DNA of 64,000 nt from an uncultured Sanguibacteroides sp. (lineage in GTDB: Bacteria > Bacteroidota > Bacteroidia > Bacteroidales > Marinifilaceae): assembly GCF_900543425.1 (NCBI RefSeq), contig NZ_UQRQ01000004.1:124001-188000 (forward strand), read 5' to 3'. The translations under genes and the position numbers were made by a program. A model generated the notes under the pieces. That model worked only from the letters and a program-made list of their open reading frames with translations. It was not told the DNA's origin and ran no database searches. Below are positions 8,829-17,278 of the stretch, piece by piece. Positions within the stretch are counted from its first letter, which is position 1. Every line of letters starts with the position of its first letter.

Positions 8829-8859
8829 ATAGCACTTTTGCCCCGTCCCTAAATGCTAT
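8829..8859 (-). repeat. REP hairpin at the right end of the RAYT element
   Basis: This is the inverted copy of 8010-8040, differing at one base. Its stem is ATAGCACTT with AAATGCTAT (one C/A mismatch) around a loop containing CCCCGTCCCT. It starts two bases after the transposase stop codon and could also end that transcript. Confidence 0.9.
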
Positions 8860-8904
8860 AAAAAAGAAATAACAGCCTATTTTTAGACTGTTATCAATGA
8901 ATTG

Positions 8905-8978
8905 TGGAGAATAACGGAATCGAACCGTCGACCTTTTGACTGCCAGTCAAACGCTCTAGCCAACTGAGCTAATTCCCC
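8905..8978 (-). tRNA. tRNA-Ala (anticodon GGC)
   Basis: The 74-base gene reads GGGGAATTAGCTCAG at its 5' end and closes with ATTCTCCA; no CCA is encoded. The anticodon arm TTTGA-CTGGCAG-TCAAA presents GGC after T33, which decodes GCC. The acceptor stem contains G3:U70, the alanine identity pair. The T arm GGTTCGATTCC is canonical. It lies immediately downstream of the RAYT element on the opposite strand. Confidence 0.96.
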
Positions 8979-9010
8979 ATTTGCGGTGCAAATATAGATA
9001 AAAATCCGAA

Positions 9011-9043
9011 AATAAGAAATTCGGGAGAGAAGAATTTCTTATT
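9011..9043 (-). terminator. Hairpin, probable terminator of the leftward operon
   Basis: A 12-bp perfect stem (9011-9022 with 9032-9043, AATAAGAAATTC) encloses a 9-base loop. Reading leftward it is followed by a T-rich stretch. It lies about 200 bases after the stop of the endonuclease/phosphatase-family gene and upstream of the tRNA. Nothing else is visible in 9044-9244. Confidence 0.55.
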
Positions 9044-9244
9044 TGGGACGAATAGTTCCATGCCGTTTTAATTTACAACGGTCGATTGTCTATCATATCT
9101 GGAATAACTCTTACGGGGCTTGGATGTTTTTGTCGGTCATGTTTTTTATTCACGATCTTCCGTAACTTGCTTTGCTCTGATAGCTCGTCAAACGGCTACT
9201 TCGAAGATTAAACACGATTTTCGCCGTTCACGGTTTATGCTCTG

Positions 9245-10279
9245 TTATTTTTTGAGTTTACTCTGGATGGGGTAGTGGTCTGAAAATTTAACGGTGTCCC
9301 GGAGGTAGGAGACGGTTTCGAACGAAAAGGAGTGAAGGATGTGGTCGATACGGAAGGAGGGAAATTCTCCGATATAGGTGTTGCCCAGTCCTCGTCCTTT
9401 TTCGACAAAACTGTCTTTCATGTTGTCGTCCAGTGTGCTATAAGTGTAGGAGAGGGGTGTATCGTTGAAGTCTCCGCACAGGATAACGGGATAGGGGGAT
9501 TGGTTCATGTGTTTTTTGATGATTTCGGCTTGTCGGGCTCTGTTTTTGTTGGCGGCAATCAACAGGGATACGATAGAGTGGACTTCTTCAGATACGGCCT
9601 GTCCTTTTCCTTCCGATAGTTTTTGAAGGAGCTTCCGGTCTTTGTCTCCTAACCGGTAGGATTCTAAATGGACGCAATATACTCGTATGGTGTCGTTTGA
9701 GATGACGACATCCGCGTAAATGCAGGCGGCCGTATATTTTTTGTCGAAATCGATGAAACCTGTGTGTAACAGGGGAGTGCGAGATAAGATAGCAATATCT
9801 TTTCGATTGTAATGGTAAGGATAGGTTGAGAATTTTTCAAAAATTCCGGTTTGTTGGGGAACCTCCTGAAGACAGACGAGGTCTCCCGGGAATCGATTGA
9901 TGTATTCTTCTAATTGTCGAGGAGTCTCTTTTTGTTTAGACCAACCGTATATATCCATTTGTCGGACGTTGTAGGAGAGGAGGGAGATGTCGTATGGTGT
10001 ATTTCCGGATGCCGGGCCGTTCATGCCGTAATAGGTTCTCATAAAAGGATATCCCGCGGCTAATACGAGTAGAATGAGCCAGGCCATTTTTTTCCAACAT
10101 GCAATCCAATAAAGGAGTAGGATTAGATTGACGATCAAGAGATAGTGATAAGCTAACCCCAAGAGAGAGGAAATATAACAAGTATTCGGGTTGACATAGG
10201 GAGAGGTATAACTCCCCAATAGACCCAGAATAGCCGTCCAGGTAATGATTCTGATAAGGATGTCTATGATTCGTTTCAA
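9245..10279 (-). CDS. Endonuclease/exonuclease/phosphatase-family membrane protein
   Basis: The 344-residue product has two or three membrane helices in the first 85 residues and then a DNase I-like fold. Motifs are LLSYNVRQMDIYGW (metal Asn), GDLVCLQEV (metal Glu), YCVHLES (catalytic His), LCGDFNDTP (Asp/Asn) and KFSDHYPI (catalytic Asp-His). The catalytic domain should lie outside the inner membrane. Family members hydrolyse phosphodiesters or phospholipids; the substrate here is unknown. The apparent start is TTG at 10279, with no in-frame ATG nearby that would preserve the first helix. It is the last gene of the ricT-rhomboid-rhomboid operon. Confidence 0.85.
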   Translation of the reverse strand: MKRIIDILIRIITWTAILGLLGSYTSPYVNPNTCYISSLLGLAYHYLLIVNLILLLYWIACWKKMAWLILLVLAAGYPFMRTYYGMNGPASGNTPYDISLLSYNVRQMDIYGWSKQKETPRQLEEYINRFPGDLVCLQEVPQQTGIFEKFSTYPYHYNRKDIAILSRTPLLHTGFIDFDKKYTAACIYADVVISNDTIRVYCVHLESYRLGDKDRKLLQKLSEGKGQAVSEEVHSIVSLLIAANKNRARQAEIIKKHMNQSPYPVILCGDFNDTPLSYTYSTLDDNMKDSFVEKGRGLGNTYIGEFPSFRIDHILHSFSFETVSYLRDTVKFSDHYPIQSKLKK

Positions 10280-10318
10280 CCTGATTCTTTTTATGGATTT
10301 TGTCGATTTCGTCCGGAA

Positions 10319-11254
10319 TTAATTTTTTCTTCCCGATTTGAACAAAATTTCCTTCTCTTCTTTTGTTAAACTCTCGTATCCCGATTTAGAGATCTTATCC
10401 AGAATATCGTTGATCCGGTCGTCTTTTTGCTTTTTGTACTCGTTGTATTCTCTATCGTTCATATCCGATACCTTCTTTTTGTATTTTCCCCGCATGTTTT
10501 TCCGGGGAACAAATAGCTTTCCGATCTTTTCAAAGAGGTTGATAATACCGCTTGCAATATCCCGGTTTTTTCGAATACCCAACGTAAAAAGATAGCCGAA
10601 AAGGGCTCCGCCCAAGTGGGCTATATGTCCTCCGGCATTCCCCGAAGGGATACTGATGATATCGATTGCTGCCGTAAAAAGGGCCAGGTGAATCAGTTTT
10701 ACCGGGCCGATCAGGAAAATATAGATCCGGTGGTTCGGCAAATAAGTACAAACAGCAAATACAATGGCCATGATGGAAGCCGAAGCTCCCACGGCCCATG
10801 AAAAATAGCGTTCCGTGGCAAAAGCCGGAAAGATGGCATAGGCAGCCATGTAAACGATGGCTCCCGACACTCCGCCGAGAATATATATTCCCGTCAGTTT
10901 TCGTTCCGAGAAATAGTTTAAGAAAATGCTTCCGAACCAGTATAGCCATAGCATATTAAACAGCAGGTGGAAAAACCCGAACTGTGTGAACATGTATGTA
11001 ACGATGGTCCAGGGTGTGCGCAGAAGATTGTAAGGATAAGCGGGGACACCCAGGTATGGCAATAAGAAGTTGTCCATTTCCCGATAGCCGGCTAATAAAA
11101 AAAATACAGATACTAACTTGATGATAATGAAAGCTGCAATGTTAATGTAAATTAGCCGGCTAAGGGCCGATCCTTGCTTGAAAGAGCGTTTTATTCCGCT
11201 CCAAATTCCTTCGGAAAAAGAGTTATTGCCATATGAGTTATAATATGCAGACAT
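10319..11254 (-). CDS. Rhomboid-family intramembrane serine protease (larger copy)
   Basis: The 311-residue product has six core membrane helices. The rhomboid catalytic pair is visible: Ser158 in VGASASIM (the GxSx motif) and His213 in HIAHLGGALFGY. The conserved FHLLFNMLWLYWFG segment follows helix 2. A charged cytoplasmic tail of about 80 residues (RKNMRGKYKKKVSDMNDREYNEYKKQKDD) ends the protein. Rhomboids cleave transmembrane substrates; the substrate is unknown. It begins 6 bases after the stop of a second rhomboid gene, an arrangement common in Bacteroidetes. Confidence 0.93.
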   Translation of the reverse strand: MSAYYNSYGNNSFSEGIWSGIKRSFKQGSALSRLIYINIAAFIIIKLVSVFFLLAGYREMDNFLLPYLGVPAYPYNLLRTPWTIVTYMFTQFGFFHLLFNMLWLYWFGSIFLNYFSERKLTGIYILGGVSGAIVYMAAYAIFPAFATERYFSWAVGASASIMAIVFAVCTYLPNHRIYIFLIGPVKLIHLALFTAAIDIISIPSGNAGGHIAHLGGALFGYLFTLGIRKNRDIASGIINLFEKIGKLFVPRKNMRGKYKKKVSDMNDREYNEYKKQKDDRINDILDKISKSGYESLTKEEKEILFKSGRKN

Positions 11255-11260
11255 GATCTA

Positions 11261-12079
11261 TTAATAAAAACGTTTACTGTGTTTACTCCAATAACGTATC
11301 ATAAAGAAACCGAACAGCATTCCTCCCAAGTGAGCAAAATGGGCCACGTTATCTCCCACTTGATTTTGAATACCTAAATATAACTCTGCGGCTCCATAGA
11401 AAAGAACGAAATATTTAGCCTTGATCGGTATCGGAATGAACATAAGAAATAGTTCCGTGTTGGGAAACAACATACCGAATGCCAGTAAAATACCGAAAAC
11501 AGCTCCGGAAGCTCCGATCATCGGGACATTAACGTATCCCTGTATGACGTTTTGATAAATAGCCTCTGCTGTTTTGATGTATTCTTGGGAATTCGGTTGG
11601 TTGGTCCAACCGTCAATAAATGAGACTAAGTCATTCGGAATCCCTCCTAAACGAGCTCGTAAAAATTCTGCTAATAGACCGGGGTCCGGTGTGTTTTGAA
11701 AGGCATAGAATTCCTCTTGCATGTTATGGTAACCGTACCAGCTGACCAACGAATAGAGTAGTGCCGCTCCTATTCCCGTAACCATGTAGTATATGACAAA
11801 ACGTTTGCTTCCCCAAACCGATTCAAGAATACGGCCGAACATAAATACGGCGAACATATTGAAGAACATATGTGTTAACCCTTCTTGGGTAAACATATGA
11901 GTAATGTATTGATAAAAAGCAAAGTGTTTGGATTCCGGAAGATGTAATCCCAGGATATTGACCAAATCGATACCGGATCTTTTTCCCACGATGTTTATCA
12001 GCAGAAAAATGATCACGTTGATGATGATGATCACTTTTACCGCTGGGGTAATATTTGAAAGCGGACGATAATTACTCAT
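11261..12079 (-). CDS. Rhomboid-family intramembrane serine protease (smaller copy)
   Basis: The 272-residue product carries Ser191 in MIGASGAVFGILLAF and His250 in HFAHLGGMLFGF, the rhomboid dyad. GLTHMFFNMFAVFMFG is the conserved helix-2 block. A hydrophilic insert of about 60 residues lies in the loop near 115-180. The ATG at 12079 overlaps the end of ricT by 8 bases, indicating translational coupling. The second rhomboid follows 6 bases after the stop. The two paralogs share motifs but are diverged elsewhere, so they probably have separate substrates. Confidence 0.93.
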   Translation of the reverse strand: MSNYRPLSNITPAVKVIIIINVIIFLLINIVGKRSGIDLVNILGLHLPESKHFAFYQYITHMFTQEGLTHMFFNMFAVFMFGRILESVWGSKRFVIYYMVTGIGAALLYSLVSWYGYHNMQEEFYAFQNTPDPGLLAEFLRARLGGIPNDLVSFIDGWTNQPNSQEYIKTAEAIYQNVIQGYVNVPMIGASGAVFGILLAFGMLFPNTELFLMFIPIPIKAKYFVLFYGAAELYLGIQNQVGDNVAHFAHLGGMLFGFFMIRYWSKHSKRFY

Positions 12080-13343
12080 TTTTGTTCGGTTTTGTGTTTT
12101 GTTTGTTTACCGGTTTATGCTGTCTGTTTTCCACTTTGTTCACCGGTTTGTTTCCATTGGAATTATTCGCTTCCGTTCGGTTGTTGTTTTTTTGTACGTT
12201 TTTCCGGTTATTTCTGTTTTTGGAATAATTCTTTCTGGGCTGTTTCTTTTCGTCGAAACGATTTAAACTTTCCTCTCCTACTCCATCCGTGTATTTGATA
12301 TCCTCCGGTCGTTTCTCGTTTGTGTCCAGAGCTTTAGGTGGAATATATCCTCTTTTGTTCATGGCGATGATCTCTTTCACCCGCTCTACGGGAAGTTTAA
12401 TTAGAGCTCCCTTCCCCTCTTTATCATAGGTGTAAGACATGGAACGTCCGAATATATCGGTCTTTTGGTGATAAAGCATGCCTTCGCCGGTGTTTAGCCA
12501 GATATTGGAAGAAGGGAAATCTTTTTGTTCGTCAATATAAGCATCCACTTCATAGTTGAGACAACACTTTAGCTTGCCGCATTGGCCGGCCAGTTTTTGA
12601 GGATTCAGGGAGATATCCTGATAACGCGCCGCAGAGGTCGATACCGATATAAAGTTGGTGATAAAGGTCGAGCAACATAGTTTTCGTCCGCATGAGCCGA
12701 TACCGCCTATGCGTCCTGCTTCCTGCCGGGCCCCGATTTGTTTCATCTCGATTCGGATGTGAAAGGTCTCGGCCAGTACTTTAATTAATTTCCGAAAATC
12801 CACCCGATCTCCGGCAATATAATAGAAAATAGCTTTTGTTTTATCTCCCTGGTATTCGACATCTCCAATTTTCATGTCCAAATTCAGGTCGGCAGCAATC
12901 TTACGGGACTTAATCATGGTATCGTACTCGAGAGCAATGGCTTGTTGCCATTTTTCGATATCATGCGGTTTTGCTTTTCGATATACTTTTTTCAGCGGAT
13001 TCCGTTCCAGATCTACCCGTTTCAATCGCATCTGTTCCCGGACTAATTCTCCTGTCAGGGAAACGATACCGATATCATGTCCTAAAGCTGCTTCTACGGC
13101 AACAATATCTCCGATATTAAGATTCAGATTGCTATTGTTCAGGTAGAAGCCTTTCCTTGTATTTTTAAAACGAACCTCGACAATTTCGGAAGTACTACAA
13201 CCTTCCGGAATATCTTGCATCCAATTGTATTCCGTCAATTTACCGGCGAGTAAACGATGGTCTATCACCGGAACAATCGGATAGGGTTGTTTATTTTGGC
13301 TTTCGGGATTTTCCCGGATTTCTTCATTTATTTCTTCACTCAT
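12072..13343 (-). CDS. ricT: PSP1-domain protein, RicT/YaaT family
   Basis: The 423-residue product contains the PSP1 domain (about residues 60-300). Its cysteine-rich signature is GGIGSCGRKLCC and GQCGKLKCCLNYE. In Bacillus RicT/YaaT forms an FeS-containing complex with RicA and RicF that affects RNase Y activity and competence; a role here is by homology only. The last about 90 residues are a low-complexity Asn/Lys/Gln-rich tail. It lies downstream of holB, with a 100-base gap of imperfect AAAAGTTA repeats between them, and overlaps the next rhomboid gene. Confidence 0.9.
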   Translation of the reverse strand: MSEEINEEIRENPESQNKQPYPIVPVIDHRLLAGKLTEYNWMQDIPEGCSTSEIVEVRFKNTRKGFYLNNSNLNLNIGDIVAVEAALGHDIGIVSLTGELVREQMRLKRVDLERNPLKKVYRKAKPHDIEKWQQAIALEYDTMIKSRKIAADLNLDMKIGDVEYQGDKTKAIFYYIAGDRVDFRKLIKVLAETFHIRIEMKQIGARQEAGRIGGIGSCGRKLCCSTFITNFISVSTSAARYQDISLNPQKLAGQCGKLKCCLNYEVDAYIDEQKDFPSSNIWLNTGEGMLYHQKTDIFGRSMSYTYDKEGKGALIKLPVERVKEIIAMNKRGYIPPKALDTNEKRPEDIKYTDGVGEESLNRFDEKKQPRKNYSKNRNNRKNVQKNNNRTEANNSNGNKPVNKVENRQHKPVNKQNTKPNKNE

Positions 13344-13443
13344 ACGTTATGACTAAAAGTTAAAAATTAAAAGCTAAAAGTTACGACTGAAAATTAGGTT
13401 GTTTTCTGTTTTCACTTTTATGGTCAACACAACTTATTGCTGA

Positions 13444-14571
13444 CTATGGACGAATATTTTGCATTACTTTAATGCAAAGATCCGTGAATATGATTTTCCC
13501 GTTTCCGTTGCGTATGATATCGCTATAAGCTCTTTCAAACTCCTCGTAAAGCGGGATGACGTTACCTTCATGTACATAAGGAGAAAATTTTACGGAAAAA
13601 TCTTTCTCCCGTTTGGTCATGTATACTATATTTTCGAGATCAAAGTTTCTGACAAAATTTTCTCGTATCATTCGAATACAATGAGCCAGAAAACTTTTTT
13701 GTCGTTCTCTTCCCAAAACGGCAAGTTCATTGACGAATTCATTGACCGTTAGCATCTTTCTCTCCCAACACAAGCGCATCATCTGAATGAATTTTTCCTG
13801 ATTATAAACGGACTCTTCCGTTTCATCAAGAATTTTAAGAGCCTTTAACCAACTTCCGGAGGCCACGTGAGCGACTTCTCTGGCGGAATCCGGAGATAGT
13901 TTTTGGGTACGGATCAATTGTTCTGCAATTTCTTCTTGTCCGAGAGGGGGGATATGAATACGTTGCGTTCTGGATAAAATGGTATTAATAATCTCTTCCG
14001 GATGTTCAGAGATCAACAGAAAGAGGGTTTTCGGATAGGGCTCTTCCAAAATTTTGAGTAATTTATTCGAGCACTCCGGTTTCATTTTTTCCGGTAGCCA
14101 TATGATCATTACTTTATAATCCGATTCAAAAGGTTTTAGTGCCAGTTTTCTCAGGATGTTTCCACTTTCTTCCGTGTAGATCATGGCTTGTGCATTCTCG
14201 TCGGCTCCCATGGCAGACAGCCAGTTTTCCAAGTCCGTATAGGGATTACTTAATAGTAAATTTCGCCATTCGTTGAGGTATTCGTCACTAATGGGAAGTT
14301 TGATTCTGGTGGATTTTACCACGGGAAAGACGAAGTGCAGGTCCGGATGAATTAATTTTTGCATCTTTCTGCAAGCCGGGCAGACCCCACAAGCTTCCTC
14401 GTGTTTGTCGCCCGTGCAAAAAAGATATTGTGCAAAAGCCAAGGCCAGAGCCAGACTACCGGAGCCTGTTTCTCCGGTAAATAACTGCGCATGACTTACT
14501 CTTCCCGATTGCAAAGAGGCGAGTAGTCGCTGTTTTATCTCTTCATGGCCTATGACTTCTTTAAAAAACAC
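13444..14571 (-). CDS. holB: DNA polymerase III delta-prime-type clamp loader subunit
   Basis: The 375-residue protein is an AAA+ clamp-loader subunit (MFFKEVIGHEEIKQRLL, SHAQLFTGETGSGSLALALA, CGVCPACRKMQKLIHPDLHFV, ILEEPYPKTLFLLISE, ILSRTQRIHIP). The zinc-finger cysteines are present. The P-loop has Ser in place of the Lys (GETGSGSL), so the subunit should not hydrolyse ATP, as is usual for delta-prime. The start is GTG at 14571, giving the expected N terminus. It lies between aspS and ricT on the same strand. Confidence 0.88.
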   Translation of the reverse strand: MFFKEVIGHEEIKQRLLASLQSGRVSHAQLFTGETGSGSLALALAFAQYLFCTGDKHEEACGVCPACRKMQKLIHPDLHFVFPVVKSTRIKLPISDEYLNEWRNLLLSNPYTDLENWLSAMGADENAQAMIYTEESGNILRKLALKPFESDYKVMIIWLPEKMKPECSNKLLKILEEPYPKTLFLLISEHPEEIINTILSRTQRIHIPPLGQEEIAEQLIRTQKLSPDSAREVAHVASGSWLKALKILDETEESVYNQEKFIQMMRLCWERKMLTVNEFVNELAVLGRERQKSFLAHCIRMIRENFVRNFDLENIVYMTKREKDFSVKFSPYVHEGNVIPLYEEFERAYSDIIRNGNGKIIFTDLCIKVMQNIRP

Positions 14572-14624
14572 AGATCAAATTTTAGGTTGACGATTGAAAT
14601 AACGGTATGGTCTTTAGTAATCCG

Positions 14625-16379
14625 TTATTTGCAATTGCCGGTTAAATGGATATTCAGTTCTTTTAATTGTTCTTCCGAGATTTCAGAAGGAGAGTCGATC
14701 ATGACGTCTCTTCCTGAATTATTTTTCGGAAAAGCTATGACATCCCGGATAGAATCCAGCCCGGCAAACATGGAGGCCAGGCGATCAAAACCGAAAGCGA
14801 TTCCGCCGTGGGGAGGTGCTCCGTATTTGAAGGCTCCTATCAGGAAACCGAATTGAGCTTGTGCCGCTTCATGAGTAAACCCAAGGCAATCAAACATTTT
14901 GGATTGTAAGTTGGAGTCGTGGATACGAATAGAACCTCCTCCTACTTCCACCCCGTTGATCACCATATCGTAAGCATTTGCCCGAACTTTTCCCGGATCG
15001 GTGTCCATCAGAGAAATATCTTCCGGTTTGGGAGAAGTAAAAGGATGATGCATAGCGTAGAAGCGTTGCGTCTCTTCATCCCATTCCAATAGAGGGAAAT
15101 CTACAACCCATAAAGGCTTGAATACATTTTTATCCCGTAATCCCAAACGATTTCCCATTTCCAAGCGCAATTCGCTCAATTGGGGTAAGGTTTTCATTTT
15201 AGGACCTACTAAAATGAGAAGCAAGTCTCCCGGCTGAGCTTTACAAGCTTCTGCCCACTGTTTCAAATCGGTTTCATCGTAAAATTTATCCACGGAAGAT
15301 TTGAGGGTTCCGTCCTCGTTATATTTCACGTAAACCAATCCTTTAGCCCCGATTTGAGAACGTTTTACAAATTCCGTCAGTTCATCCAGTTGTTTGCGGG
15401 TATAATGGGCGCATCGAGAGGCACATATGGCTCCGATGTATTCTGCATCATCAAAGACGATAAAGCCTTTTCCTTTGGCAATGGCTGTCAGGTCGACAAA
15501 TTTCATATCAAAACGGATATCCGGTTTGTCACATCCGTAATATTCCATAGCATCAGCCCATGTCATGCGGGGAAGAGCCGGAATATCAACGTTTCGAATC
15601 TCTTTAAACAAGTGACGAATTAATCCTTCGAACACCTCTAATACATCTTCCTGTTCGACAAAGGACATTTCACAGTCAATCTGGGTAAATTCGGGTTGAC
15701 GATCGGCCCGTAAATCTTCATCCCGGAAACATTTTACAATTTGGAAATAACGGTCGAATCCGGAGATCATAAGTAATTGCTTAAATGTTTGCGGGCTTTG
15801 GGGCAAGGCATAAAATTGTCCCGGGTTCATCCGCGAGGGAACGACAAAATCACGGGCTCCTTCCGGTGTACTTTTGATTAGAACAGGGGTTTCTATCTCT
15901 ATAAACTCCTGATTACTCAGATAATTACGTACAATCTGGGCCATTCGATGTCTTAATTCAAGATTTTTTCTAACAGTTGCCCGCCGTAAATCCAAATATC
16001 GATACTTCATTCGTATATCGTCTCCTCCGTCGGTTTGATCTTCAATGGTGAACGGAGGTACCTCGGAAGTACTTAATATATTTAGCTCTTTGATTAAGAT
16101 TTCGATTTCTCCGGTAGGAATTTTATTGTTTTTGCTGGCTCTTTCGACCACGGTTCCTTTTACTTGGATGACATATTCCCGTCCTAATTTTTCCGTTATT
16201 TTTTTTATCTCGTCCGGAGCAGATTCTTCCACGACTAACTGTGTAATACCATAACGGTCTCTCAAGTCCACGAATGACATGGCACCTAATCGTCTTACTT
16301 TTTGAACCCAGCCACTGAGACAAACGCTCTCATTTACGTTTTCTATCCGTAATTGTCCACAAGTATGTGTTCTATACAT
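14625..16379 (-). CDS. aspS: Aspartyl-tRNA synthetase
   Basis: The 584-residue protein has the bacterial AspS layout: an N-terminal OB fold (MYRTHTCGQLRIENVNESV, VQKVRRLGAMSFVDLRDRYG), class II motif 2 (FRDEDLRADRQPEFTQID), the bacterial GAD insert domain (about residues 290-420), and motif 3 (GGIAFGFDRL). It charges tRNA-Asp with aspartate. The length is normal and the ATG at 16379 gives the canonical start. Whether it also charges tRNA-Asn cannot be decided from the window. Confidence 0.97.
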   Translation of the reverse strand: MYRTHTCGQLRIENVNESVCLSGWVQKVRRLGAMSFVDLRDRYGITQLVVEESAPDEIKKITEKLGREYVIQVKGTVVERASKNNKIPTGEIEILIKELNILSTSEVPPFTIEDQTDGGDDIRMKYRYLDLRRATVRKNLELRHRMAQIVRNYLSNQEFIEIETPVLIKSTPEGARDFVVPSRMNPGQFYALPQSPQTFKQLLMISGFDRYFQIVKCFRDEDLRADRQPEFTQIDCEMSFVEQEDVLEVFEGLIRHLFKEIRNVDIPALPRMTWADAMEYYGCDKPDIRFDMKFVDLTAIAKGKGFIVFDDAEYIGAICASRCAHYTRKQLDELTEFVKRSQIGAKGLVYVKYNEDGTLKSSVDKFYDETDLKQWAEACKAQPGDLLLILVGPKMKTLPQLSELRLEMGNRLGLRDKNVFKPLWVVDFPLLEWDEETQRFYAMHHPFTSPKPEDISLMDTDPGKVRANAYDMVINGVEVGGGSIRIHDSNLQSKMFDCLGFTHEAAQAQFGFLIGAFKYGAPPHGGIAFGFDRLASMFAGLDSIRDVIAFPKNNSGRDVMIDSPSEISEEQLKELNIHLTGNCK

Positions 16380-16770
16380 AGTTTTACTATTAAATATTTG
16401 GATTCGGAGCTACTCCTAAGTCCTCTTTTGTTTTTATATGACTTTTGTTATAGGATATAATTCGCCTATTTAACAATTTGCGAAAATAATAAGAATTTAT
16501 CAGTTTCTGGCGCTAATCCCATAAAAAATCAGTATATGAAGTCAACGGATTAAAAATAGGTATTCGAGGTTTTTCGATGGATTGTAATCAAGCATTCTAT
16601 TTCGGATAAATTTTCTATGGAACGAATCCTCTTTTTCCTGTTTTTGGGCTTCTTATGTTTCATTCTTTTGTTAAAATGCCAAATACTCCATTTATGTATG
16701 TTATTTTTTTCGGATATGAATAAACAAATTTTTATCTTTGAAACTTTATTATATGGATTGAAAGGTAGAG
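16380..16770. other. Divergent intergenic region aspS / cvpA
   Basis: This 391-base A/T-rich region separates two divergent genes. It holds a -7 element for cvpA near its right end. I see no tRNA, riboswitch or convincing small gene; a hydrophobic 55-codon frame from 16617 overlaps the promoter and start of cvpA and is not supported. Confidence 0.6.
16733..16740 (+). promoter_or_regulatory. Putative -7 promoter element of cvpA-tyrS
   Basis: The sequence TATCTTTG matches TAnnTTTG and lies 30 bases before the cvpA ATG. Confidence 0.55.
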
Positions 16771-17250
16771 ATGAATTATGTTGATGTGATTATTTTGCTT
16801 CCTTTGGTATATGGAGCATATAAAGGTTTTACTTCCGGATTAATTGTAGAGATGTCGACGCTGTTCGCGTTGATCTTAGGCGTATTCATATCTTTAAAGT
16901 ACGGAGGCGTGACGGAGGCGTTTTTGAAAGATTTTATCGATATCCCTGTTTCTTATTCTTATTACGTGGCTTTTGCGGTAACCTTTCTGTTGGTTGTTAT
17001 CGTTATTCATTTGTTGGGAAAGTTGTTGACGAAATTAGTCGATATGGTTTCTTTGGGACTTTTTAATAAGTTATTCGGAATTCTGTTAGGGACGGTGAAG
17101 GCTGCCATTGTGGTATGTGTCATTTTGTTTGTTATCAATGCATTGGACTCTAAATATGATTTTATTCCTGCAAAAACGAAGAATCAGAGCATGTTGTATT
17201 ATCCTTTTGTTAATTTTGCAAATGGAGTCTATCAGAGTGCTGTAAATTAA
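16771..17250 (+). CDS. CvpA-family membrane protein
   Basis: The 159-residue product has four membrane helices and the CvpA/colicin V production-family N terminus (NYVDVIILLPLVYGAYKGFTSGLI). Helix 3 ends in the GLLTKLVDMVSLGLFNKLFG-type loop typical of the family (here LGKLLTKLVDMVSLG). Family members are inner-membrane proteins tied to envelope function; the exact role is unknown. It precedes tyrS by 28 bases and is probably co-transcribed. Confidence 0.88.
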   Translation: MNYVDVIILLPLVYGAYKGFTSGLIVEMSTLFALILGVFISLKYGGVTEAFLKDFIDIPVSYSYYVAFAVTFLLVVIVIHLLGKLLTKLVDMVSLGLFNKLFGILLGTVKAAIVVCVILFVINALDSKYDFIPAKTKNQSMLYYPFVNFANGVYQSAVN

Positions 17251-17278
17251 TTGTCAAAATCCTATAAATTGAGAATCG

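Noticed and set aside
16617..16784. Hydrophobic 55-codon frame beginning MERILFFLFLG
   Set aside because: It covers the cvpA promoter, ribosome site and start codon; no independent support for translation.
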